The notes under the pieces are model-generated. The model saw nothing but the letters and a program-made list of their open reading frames with translations. It was not told the origin of the DNA and made no database searches. This document shows positions 1 to 7,000 of a stretch of DNA of 12,755 bases, piece after piece. This DNA comes from UBA2421 sp002343075 (GTDB lineage Bacteria > Planctomycetota > Phycisphaerae > Tepidisphaerales > Tepidisphaeraceae), in the NCBI GenBank assembly GCA_937982565.1, contig CALJLN010000036.1, forward strand, positions 1-12,755, written 5' to 3'. Both the position numbers and the translations under genes were made by a program. Each line of letters starts with the position of its first letter. Position 1 is the first letter of the stretch.

Positions 1-36
1 GTTTCGAGATAATGGGTTAGAGAACATGTTGCAAAA

Positions 37-52
37 TGTTCCGCGCGGAACA
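37..52. repeat. Palindrome copy 1 (TGTTCCGCGCGGAACA)
   Basis: A perfect 16-bp palindrome, the first of four copies in 300 bp. Its centre lies 57 bp from the centre of copy 2. An 8-bp palindrome AACATGTT lies just upstream at 23-30. The symmetry suits a dimeric DNA-binding protein or a hairpin. Function is unknown. Confidence 0.85.
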
Positions 53-59
53 ATTTGCG

Positions 60-87
60 GTGGGCAGTCGGCAGTGGGCAGTGGGCG
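60..87 (+). repeat. Heptanucleotide array (GTGGGCA), four units
   Basis: Four contiguous 7-mers, GTGGGCA, GTCGGCA, GTGGGCA and GTGGGCG, fill most of the space between palindrome copies 1 and 2. The array recurs on the opposite strand between copies 3 and 4. The style resembles the short tandemly repeated repetitive (STRR) heptamers of cyanobacterial intergenic DNA; that is a resemblance in form, not a claim of homology. Confidence 0.75.
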
Positions 88-93
88 GATGAA

Positions 94-109
94 TGTTCCG
101 CGCGGAACA
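94..109. repeat. Palindrome copy 2 (TGTTCCGCGCGGAACA)
   Basis: The second perfect 16-bp palindrome, identical to copy 1 over all 16 bases. It closes the first palindrome-heptamer-palindrome unit. Confidence 0.85.
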
Positions 110-119
110 ATTGCTGGTC

Positions 120-138
120 TTTGGGATTTGGGATTTGG
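120..138 (+). repeat. Heptanucleotide array (TTTGGGA), about 2.7 units
   Basis: Two full TTTGGGA units and a partial third (TTTGG) lie just after palindrome copy 2. This is another 7-bp period, different in sequence from the GTGGGCA arrays beside it. Confidence 0.6.
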
Positions 139-222
139 TTGTTGGTCATTCGCCTGGTGTTTCGTGCTGCTGGGAATGTGATGCGGTCGGTATTGTAAAG
201 CCCTCGCAGACCCTCCCCCTAA

Positions 223-248
223 CCCCCTCCCGGAGTACCAGGAGGGGG
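223..248. repeat. C-rich/G-rich inverted repeat (hairpin)
   Basis: CCCCCTCC at 223-230 is exactly complementary to GGAGGGGG at 241-248, with a 10-base loop. The left arm sits in a longer pyrimidine-rich run (211-230). No T tract follows, so it is not a standard intrinsic terminator. It lies between the two palindrome-heptamer units and may be a small dispersed element. Confidence 0.55.
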
Positions 249-256
249 AGATGGAA

Positions 257-278
257 CATTGTTCCGCGCGGAACAATG
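257..278. repeat. Palindrome copy 3, extended to 22 bp
   Basis: This copy contains the shared core GTTCCGCGCGGAAC at 261-274. The symmetry continues three bases beyond the common 16-mer on each side, giving 22 bp of perfect dyad. An extra half-site, GGAACA (253-258), overlaps its left edge. Confidence 0.85.
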
Positions 279-281
279 ACA

Positions 282-312
282 CCCCATCTGCCGACTGCCC
301 ACCGCCCACTGC
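282..312 (-). repeat. Heptanucleotide array (GTGGGCA) on the minus strand
   Basis: Read on the minus strand this repeats the 7-mer pattern of 60-87. Positions 288-305 are the exact reverse complement of 57-74 (18 bp). It sits between palindrome copies 3 and 4, so the two palindrome-heptamer-palindrome units face each other as an inverted pair. Confidence 0.7.
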
Positions 313-315
313 AAT

Positions 316-331
316 TGTTCCGCGCGGAACA
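316..331. repeat. Palindrome copy 4 (TGTTCCGCGCGGAACA)
   Basis: The fourth 16-bp copy. Its centre is 56 bp from the centre of copy 3, matching the 57-bp spacing of copies 1 and 2. It lies 22 bases past the stop codon of the leftward sigma factor gene. Confidence 0.85.
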
Positions 332-352
332 GTTCGTTAGCCGGGTGGGTTG

Positions 353-967
353 TCAGGTCTCGTCTTTCAGTGTGGCTACCTTCTCCTGCAGCAGCCGGGT
401 GATTTGTTCTTTTGCGCGGTAGACACTGTTGAGGTGCATAGCGAGTTTTTCGGCGACGTGTTCTGCGGGTTGATCGAATACGACGTAGAGTTCAAACGCG
501 CGAAAGGTCTTTGTATCGCCCATGGTCTGGCGAATGAGGTGGAGGGCTTGCCGGAGCAGATCTTGCTCCCAGACATCGTTCCAGAGTTGATCGACTGCCA
601 TCTCTTCGGGGTTGATATCGTCGAGCGGCTTTCCGCGGAACTTGGCTGCTTTGCCTAATCGCTTGCTGAGCGCGCGGTAGGCACAGACCTTGAGATACCC
701 ACGGAATTTTCCCTTTGCCGGGTCGTAGACAAACGTAGGCGACTTGAGGAAGAAGCCGAGCATGACATCCTGGATGACGTCGTCCACATCCTGCGGTCGC
801 GCGCCAAAACGCCGGGCGAAGCTGCCGATGACGTCGGCATAGCGTGCGGCGAACTGGTCCCAGGCCAACTCGCGCGGCGTGTCATCCGACTCGCGCAGCC
901 GGAGAAAGATCGTGGGATTCGTGGTCGCACTGCTTTCGGGGGAGAGGATTGGGGGTGGCTGGGACAT
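353..967 (-). CDS. ECF-like RNA polymerase sigma factor
   Basis: A 204-residue sigma-70 family protein with the two-domain layout of extracytoplasmic-function (ECF) factors. Sigma region 2 spans about residues 30-105, with an acidic helix reading DVDDVIQDVMLGFF at 60-73, then YDPAKGKFRGYL (81-92), a segment typical of planctomycete ECF factors that covers the -10 recognition part. Sigma region 4 spans about 135-198, with a helix-turn-helix at about 165-188 (PAEHVAEKLAMHLNSVYRAK). It would direct core RNA polymerase to a dedicated promoter set. No anti-sigma gene is adjacent. Instead a membrane Ser/Thr kinase is encoded divergently, as in the kinase-linked ECF groups described in Planctomycetes, so control by phosphorylation is a reasonable inference. 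No clear ribosome binding site precedes the ATG at 967. The family call is firm; the exact ECF group is not. Confidence 0.88.
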   Translation of the reverse strand: MSQPPPILSPESSATTNPTIFLRLRESDDTPRELAWDQFAARYADVIGSFARRFGARPQDVDDVIQDVMLGFFLKSPTFVYDPAKGKFRGYLKVCAYRALSKRLGKAAKFRGKPLDDINPEEMAVDQLWNDVWEQDLLRQALHLIRQTMGDTKTFRAFELYVVFDQPAEHVAEKLAMHLNSVYRAKEQITRLLQEKVATLKDET

Positions 968-996
968 GTTTCAGACGAGGTATCGGGCTAACCTGT

Positions 997-1016
997 GCCA
1001 ACGAGCCAAGGTTGGC
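997..1016. promoter_or_regulatory. Inverted repeat in the sigma/kinase divergent region
   Basis: GCCAAC (997-1002) and GTTGGC (1011-1016) form a 6-bp inverted repeat with an 8-base spacer, 30 bases upstream of the sigma factor start. A second repeat of the same geometry lies near the kinase. It could be an operator or chance; the sequence alone does not decide. Confidence 0.25.
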
Positions 1017-1114
1017 GGCTGTTCGAGGTTCTCATCGCGCGTAAGTCCTGGCTGCCATGTAAGTGCTCCGACGACGGAGGCCGGGTGGGCTGATGTTGGA
1101 TAGACCGCACACAC

Positions 1115-1134
1115 CGGCTACTAACTGTTAGCCG
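1115..1134. promoter_or_regulatory. Inverted repeat upstream of the kinase gene
   Basis: CGGCTA (1115-1120) and TAGCCG (1129-1134) form a 6-bp inverted repeat with an 8-base spacer. Overlapping it is an 11-bp near-palindrome CTAACTGTTAG (1121-1131). If the kinase starts at 1237 this lies about 100 bases upstream, a usual place for an operator. This is only a candidate. Confidence 0.3.
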
Positions 1135-1236
1135 ATGATGCCGGGGCAACCAACATGGATGTCCGCGAATTCTCATTCTTGCGATGGCCCGGCGGCGAGT
1201 CTGGTAGACTTATGCACCTTGAACACTGACAAAATC

Positions 1237-3894
1237 ATGCCACAAGACGACGAAACGAGCAATCCGAATCAGCCTTACCCGAGCGAGAACTTCGCGAATG
1301 TGGTGGCGGCGGTTCGGGCGATGCAGCACCCGACGCAGATCGGGCCGTACCACATCATCGGCGTGATCGGCGAAGGGGGCATGGGCACGGTCTACAAAGC
1401 CGAGCAGCGCGAGCCGATCCGAAGAACCGTTGCGGTGAAGGTGATCAAGCTGGGCATGGACACCCGCGAGGTGATCGCGCGGTTTGAGTCAGAGCGGCAG
1501 GCGTTGGCGATGATGAGCCACGCCAATGTGGCGCGCGTGCTCGATGCGGGCGCGACCGAGACAGGCAGGCCATACTTCGTGATGGAGTATGTTTCCGGCG
1601 AGGCGATCACCCAGTTTGCCGATCAGAGGCAGTTAACGGTGCGTCAGCGGCTCGAGTTGTTTCTGCAGGCGTGTGATGCGGTGCAGCACGCGCATCAGAA
1701 GGCGATCATTCACCGAGACATCAAGCCGAGCAATATCCTCGTCACTGAAGAAGACACCGGCCCGCGCGTCAAGGTGATTGACTTCGGTGTTGCCAAGGCG
1801 ATCGATCAGCGGCTTACGGAGCGATCGTTGTTCACGGAGCTTGGCCGTCTGGTCGGCACGCCGGAGTACATGTCGCCCGAGCAGGCGCAGGCGGGTTCGC
1901 ACGATGTCGATACCCGGTCTGATGTCTACTCGCTGGGCGTGGTTTTGTATGAACTACTGAGCGGGGTTCTGCCGTTTGATGGCAAGACACTTCGCAGCGC
2001 CGGTTATGATGAGATTCAGCGAATCATCCGTGAGGTCGATCCACCGAGGCCGAGCACGCGGCTTTCTTCGCTCGGGGTGGCCGTGGAGACGGTCGCGCGC
2101 TGCAGGCAGCAGTCGGCGCAGTCATTAACGAATGAACTAAAGAGCGAGTTGGAACTGATTCCATTGAAGGCGATGCGGAAGCGCCGCAACGATCGCTATT
2201 CCTCCGCCGCCGAGATGGCGGGGGATGTTGGTAACTACCTCGCACAGCGCCCCTTGCTGGCGGTGCCGGAGTCGCGGGCATATCGGGCGCGCAAGTTTCT
2301 GCGGCGCAATCGGCGAGGCGTCATCGTCGCAGGTGGCATGCTGCTGATGTTGCTCGCCGGGATTGTCGCGACAAGCTGGCAGGCGGTTCGGGCCACCCGC
2401 GCCGAGCGAGTTGCGCAGGGAGAGCGAAACGAAGCGGAATTGCAACGACAATCCGCCGTTACGGCGCGCGAGAATCTTGAGGAAGTCAACAGATTTCTGA
2501 CCGAAGACCTGCTTGCAGCCGCCGCGCCGGAGGTGACCCGCGGAAGGGAGATGACGGTTCGCGAAGCACTCGATCGCGCGGCGTTGCTCATCCCCGCGCG
2601 GTTCAAGTCGCGACCGTTAACCGAAGCAGCGATTCGCGAGATTGTGGGCGAAACCTATGCAGCGCTCGGCGAGCGCGAGCAGGGCCTCATACACACCCGC
2701 GCCGCGCGGGAGATCTATCTTCGCGACCTCGGTGCCGATCACCGGCTGTCGGTCATCGCATCGATCAACACCGGAAGGGCGCTGGCGCAGATGGAGAGGC
2801 ACAAAGAAGCCGAGCCGATCCTCCGAGAAGCGCTCGACCGTGCAAGGCGCTTGCTGGGTGACGAAGACGCGATCACCCTGAACGCAATAGGCGCCGTGGG
2901 AATGACGCTTCGCATGCAGAATCGCTTCGCTGAGGCCGAGCCACTTCTACGAACAAGACTCGAAGTCGATCGACGCATGCACGGACCGGCGAGCGAAGAA
3001 CTGGCAAGCTCGCTCAACGCGCTGGCGGTGCTGCTCAACACGCAAGACCGACGCGAGGAAGCGGAGGCGCTCCACAGGGAAGCGCTGGCGATGCGAGAAT
3101 CGCTGCTGGGCGGCGATCACCCGTCGTCGCTCAGTTCGCGGGGCAATCTCGCGCGGGTCTTGCAGCAGCAGGGCAAGCTTGCTGAAGCCGAGACGCTGCT
3201 TAGGGAAGTCCTCGCAGCGAAACATCGAGTCTTAAAAGTGGATCATCCAAGTTCGCTTGGAACGGCGCATGATCTTGCTCATGCGCTGACCGATCAGCTC
3301 AAGTACTCCGAAGCTGAGCCGCTTCTCCGTGACACCTTTGCCCGCCGGGCGCGCGTGTTGGGAGCCGATGCACCCGAGACCCTGCTCACCGAGGCGAATC
3401 TAGGCATCACCCTTCTACATCTCAAGCGGTACGCCGACGCCGAGCCATTCAATCGTGACGTCTACGAACGCCGCAGGAACCTGCACGGCGCCGCCGATCC
3501 GGGAACCATTCGCGCGATTCAGAATCTGTTTATGACCTACATCCTGCTGGAGCGGTACGCGCAGGCCGAACCGCTTCTGGCCGAGCTTAGCAGGCCCGAA
3601 TTGCTCGCCAAGCTCTCGGCGGTCGAGCAGGCCCATGTGCTCGCACGGTACGGCGGATGTCTCGTCAAGCTTCAGAAGTTTACAGAAGCTGAGCCTGCGC
3701 TCATCGACGCCCGCGCGCGGTTGAAAGAGGTCGGTCAAGCGGACGGCGACGCAATGCGCCGCGTGCTTGAGGCGCTGATCGTGATTTACACCGAAACGAA
3801 CCGCCCGGAACAGGCAACAGCGGCGGCGGGGGAGCTCGCCGCGATATCAGCCGATCTGCCCGCGACCAACCCCAGCACCGCTCCCTCCCGATAG
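1237..3894 (+). CDS. Transmembrane serine/threonine protein kinase with TPR repeats
   Basis: An 885-residue Hanks-type kinase. With the ATG at 1237 as residue 1, the Gly-rich loop is GEGGMGTVY (45-53), the ATP-binding Lys is K68 in VAVK, the catalytic loop is HRDIKPSN with D161, the metal-binding DFG has D182, and GTPEYMSPE (207-215) is the activation-segment end. All key residues are present, so it should be active. One hydrophobic helix (about 361-381) follows an Arg-rich stretch, which puts the kinase inside and the remainder outside. A charged, helix-rich linker leads into seven or eight tetratricopeptide repeats of roughly 42 residues (about 466-856, kinesin-light-chain type), probably for protein binding. 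The frame stays open upstream to an ATG at 1135, but those 34 residues look untranslated; neither start has a good ribosome binding site. It is divergent from an ECF sigma factor that may be its partner. Confidence 0.9.
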   Translation: MPQDDETSNPNQPYPSENFANVVAAVRAMQHPTQIGPYHIIGVIGEGGMGTVYKAEQREPIRRTVAVKVIKLGMDTREVIARFESERQALAMMSHANVARVLDAGATETGRPYFVMEYVSGEAITQFADQRQLTVRQRLELFLQACDAVQHAHQKAIIHRDIKPSNILVTEEDTGPRVKVIDFGVAKAIDQRLTERSLFTELGRLVGTPEYMSPEQAQAGSHDVDTRSDVYSLGVVLYELLSGVLPFDGKTLRSAGYDEIQRIIREVDPPRPSTRLSSLGVAVETVARCRQQSAQSLTNELKSELELIPLKAMRKRRNDRYSSAAEMAGDVGNYLAQRPLLAVPESRAYRARKFLRRNRRGVIVAGGMLLMLLAGIVATSWQAVRATRAERVAQGERNEAELQRQSAVTARENLEEVNRFLTEDLLAAAAPEVTRGREMTVREALDRAALLIPARFKSRPLTEAAIREIVGETYAALGEREQGLIHTRAAREIYLRDLGADHRLSVIASINTGRALAQMERHKEAEPILREALDRARRLLGDEDAITLNAIGAVGMTLRMQNRFAEAEPLLRTRLEVDRRMHGPASEELASSLNALAVLLNTQDRREEAEALHREALAMRESLLGGDHPSSLSSRGNLARVLQQQGKLAEAETLLREVLAAKHRVLKVDHPSSLGTAHDLAHALTDQLKYSEAEPLLRDTFARRARVLGADAPETLLTEANLGITLLHLKRYADAEPFNRDVYERRRNLHGAADPGTIRAIQNLFMTYILLERYAQAEPLLAELSRPELLAKLSAVEQAHVLARYGGCLVKLQKFTEAEPALIDARARLKEVGQADGDAMRRVLEALIVIYTETNRPEQATAAAGELAAISADLPATNPSTAPSR

Positions 3895-3977
3895 CCAAAC
3901 TGCCGGTGCCGTGCGCTGCAGAAAAATGAGCAATCCGCGATTTCGATGTTTGTTCCTCCCTCGGTCGCGCCTACCAA

Positions 3978-3997
3978 CAGGGGAGGTCTGACCCCTG
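3978..3997. repeat. Small REP-like stem-loop
   Basis: CAGGGG (3978-3983) pairs with CCCCTG (3992-3997) around an 8-base loop, between the kinase stop and the next gene. The loop side contains GGTCTGACCCC, whose complement GGGGTCAGACC resembles motifs seen in many REP elements. No T tract follows. It may serve as a weak terminator for the kinase transcript or be a dispersed repeat. Confidence 0.4.
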
Positions 3998-4060
3998 CGC
4001 CAGCGGCCGATCTCGATTGCTGTCTTTGTCAATCTAAGACGACTGTTGCGGACCAGGAAT

Positions 4061-4065
4061 GGAGG
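4061..4065 (+). promoter_or_regulatory. Ribosome binding site GGAGG setting the start at 4074
   Basis: GGAGG lies 8 bases upstream of the ATG at 4074. The in-frame ATG at 4059 overlaps the front of this site and cannot use it, so 4074 is the better start. Confidence 0.7.
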
Positions 4066-4073
4066 TTGAGGCG

Positions 4074-7000
4074 ATGATCACCAGGAACCAAAAGTCATCG
4101 AAGCGTCGGCTATTCCGTCTGGGAAAGATGATTGAGGCGATGGAGCCGAGACGGCTGCTGGCAGCGATCATCAATGGCACCGCAGGCGACGATACATTCA
4201 TCATCAGCGTCGGCGGCGATAACTCAATCAGCCTCACTCTCAATGGCGTGCCCGGCGGAGTGGCAGCACCCGGGGATGGATTGGTAGAGGTGCACGGGCT
4301 TGGTGGCAACGACTCGATCACTCTGCTCAACACCGGAGAGAACAGGTTCTTCCTGTTCGGCGGGCTGGGAGATGATGCCTACATCGTTGGCAACGGCGAC
4401 TTGAAGGCCAACATCCTCCGCGACGTGCAGATGATCGATCCGGCGGGGCAGGGCAATGACACCGTCGTCGTCAACGACCTATTCGGAGGAGGGACCAGCT
4501 ACCGCACCGACGCAGACTCGGTCACCATCTTCTCGCTTTCGCTACCGTTCATCGCGCTCCCGCCGATGATCGATCCCGGCGACGGAACCACGATTCTCGG
4601 CAGCAACGGCGACGATACGCTCGATCTCAACAGCGTGCCCGGCGATTCATTTCCAGCCAAAACCGTGTTTGACCTCGGCCCGAATGACGACGTCGTCCGC
4701 CTCGGGGGCAGTCAGAACATTGTGGATCCGGGCCTTCCATCGACTTCATCCATTCTCGCGAGCGGCGGCATCGATCGGATCATCGTCAACGACCAGAACC
4801 CGACCAGCCCGCGCACAGATCTGCGCTTCGACGAGAACGGGTTTGTGGGAGGGCTGAGGTTCGCCGACTTCCAAAACCTCGACATCAGCGCGCATCAACT
4901 TCCCGGCGGTGTCGCGCAGCCGGTGACGTTCCGTGGATTTGTCTCGCCGGCGCCGAACATACTGATCACCGGCACGGCGAGCGCAGATCATGTGCAGTTC
5001 GGTGAGCCGGCCCACCCCATCACTGGGCAGAACTACTGGGGAACCGTCTCGCTGGAACTGGCCGCGGGCAATGATCTGGTCGACATCAACTTCCTCGACG
5101 CCCCATCGTCCTCCTGGACCTTTTACGATAGCGGACTGGGCATCGGCAACGGCCCGGCATCCTTTTTCTCCGCTGGTGTAACCAACCTGGTAATGAACAC
5201 CACCAACGGCCCGGATGTGTTCACCGTGCAGGACACGCCGAACCTGTGGAATATCACCCTCAACGCCCGCGGCGGAGACGACCTGCTTCGCATGGGCACG
5301 CAGCTCGATCTCGACGATGCATTCGACAACAGCTTCTTTAAGTTCGTTGGCGGCAGCGGTACTGATTCCGTTGTCCTTGATGACACGCAGGATCAACTGG
5401 GCGATCTGGATGAGTACCACATCACCGATGGCCTGATTACCAAGAACGACTTTGGATCGGGCAGTTCATCTTTTGATCTACAGATCGAGCAGGTCGAAGA
5501 CCTGACGCTGCAAATGGACCACGACTCGAACCGTCTGTTCTACGATCTTAATCAGTACAACGACGTCGAGATCTTCGGCAACAACGGAAACGACCAGTTC
5601 TTCAATCGTGAGTCGGTCAGCACCACTACCGACGTGCTGGCCACCACGCTTTGCGAGCGCGTCATCTTCCACGGCGGGATCGGGCTGGATGAACTGCTGT
5701 TGAACGACTTTGCCGGCACGGGAAGCGGCGCGCAGCATGTCTTCGACGCAGGCAGTTACACCTATCGCGCCGTTCCGGGCGGTGCTGCGCAGACCGTCAC
5801 GTTCGACAGCTTTACGCTGCTCGATCTCACTGGGAGCAACACGCGCGCCGACGAGATAACGATTAGCGTGAAACCCCTCGTCGCCGACTTCTCCGTCGCC
5901 TCCGGCGGGGGCGACGACACCTTCATCGTCGGCGGCGGCGACCTGGACGACAGCGGTCTGATGACGACAGGCGGCGTGACGCTCTCGGCCGGCTCGGGCA
6001 ACGACAACATCACCTTCGACGACCGGCTGGACATTGACGAAGTCGGTGAAACCGAGGTTTATACTCTCGGCAACCTGACCATCTCCAAGGGCGCCGCGTC
6101 ACTGGTTTACAGCACATTCGAGAGCCAGACGCTGCTGGTTGCCGACCGGGTGATTTCTGGGCAGTTCAACTCCGTGCCGGTGGTCAACATTAACGCCGTC
6201 AGCGGGTTCCTGAACAGCACGACGATTGTCGGCGGGCTGAACCGCGGCAGCACGGTCAACGTCGGCAACGGTAGCCTCAATAACATCGCCGGCACGCTCA
6301 ACCTTCACAACAGCACGAGCGTGGTGCTCAACGACTCGACCTTTGCCACAGCGCGAACATACACGCTGACGATGGCCGGCATGACATCGCCTCGGCCGAT
6401 CAACTACATCAACTGCAATGCGATGACCCTCAACGCCGGCACCGCCAGCGACGCCGTGAGTGTGCACGGCCTTCCCGCGAACATGCCGCTGGTAGTCAAC
6501 GCTGGGAACGGCAACGACACGCTCACGCTAGGCGGCGGCGACATCAGCGCTAACCTGGCCAGCGCCGTAACGCTCAACGGCGGCGGGGGGAGCAACGAAC
6601 TGCGGCTGAACAACTCTGCCGATCCGAATCTTGCGTTTCAGGTGCTCACCACAACCACATTCACCGATGGCCTTATGCACACTTTCGGCGGGATGACCCG
6701 AATCGCCGTTGACCTCGGCCCGGGCGGGTCAAATCTTGCGATCCACTCGGTACTGCTTCCAACGACCGTCAACGGCGGCAGCGGCGACGATGCGATCAGC
6801 ATTGGCAACGGGAGTCTCGCCAGCGGGCTCGGTACCAATGTCACGGTGAATGGTGGGACCGGCAACGACAGCCTGTTGCTGCTCGGCCAGAGCGACGGCG
6901 GATCGAGAACCTATTCGTTCCCGGCGCTCAATCAGTTCCGGTTTGGAGATGCGACTACCGGGAAGGTCGTCACCTTCAGCGGGCTGGAGCAGGCAACGTT

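Larger units (their letters stand above)
1..352. other. Repeat-rich intergenic region without a gene
   Basis: I find no convincing gene in this stretch. The open frame from 93 to 422 starts inside a palindrome, runs through all the repeats and into the antisense of the sigma factor gene, and resembles no protein I know. The region instead holds four copies of a GTTCCGCGCGGAAC-cored palindrome, two heptanucleotide arrays in opposite orientation, a TTTGGGA array and a C-rich/G-rich hairpin, listed separately. It lies downstream of the leftward sigma factor gene, so it may also contain that gene's transcription end, but no hairpin followed by a T tract is visible. Confidence 0.7.

Noticed and set aside
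37..331. CRISPR array
   Set aside because: The repeats are four 16-bp palindromes with uneven overall spacing (57, 166, 56), the spacers are themselves repeats, and no cas gene is nearby.
93..422. Open frame of 109 codons in the left repeat region
   Set aside because: It starts within palindrome copy 2, crosses the repeats and ends antisense to the sigma factor gene; the translation has no domain-like features.
1179..1210. Promoter TTGCGA / TAGACT before the kinase start
   Set aside because: The spacer is 20 bases, too long for a standard sigma-70 promoter, and neither box is a good match.
1135..1236. In-frame extension of the kinase by 34 residues
   Set aside because: The extra residues precede any recognisable part of the family, and the ATG pair at 1135/1138 has no ribosome binding site. 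I kept 1237, though the upstream start is not excluded.
4746..5420. 224-codon minus-strand frame inside the LEPR-XLL gene
   Set aside because: It is the antisense shadow of a G+C-rich coding gene with clear motifs in the plus frame; the same holds for the minus frames at 6729-7220 and 6932-7414.
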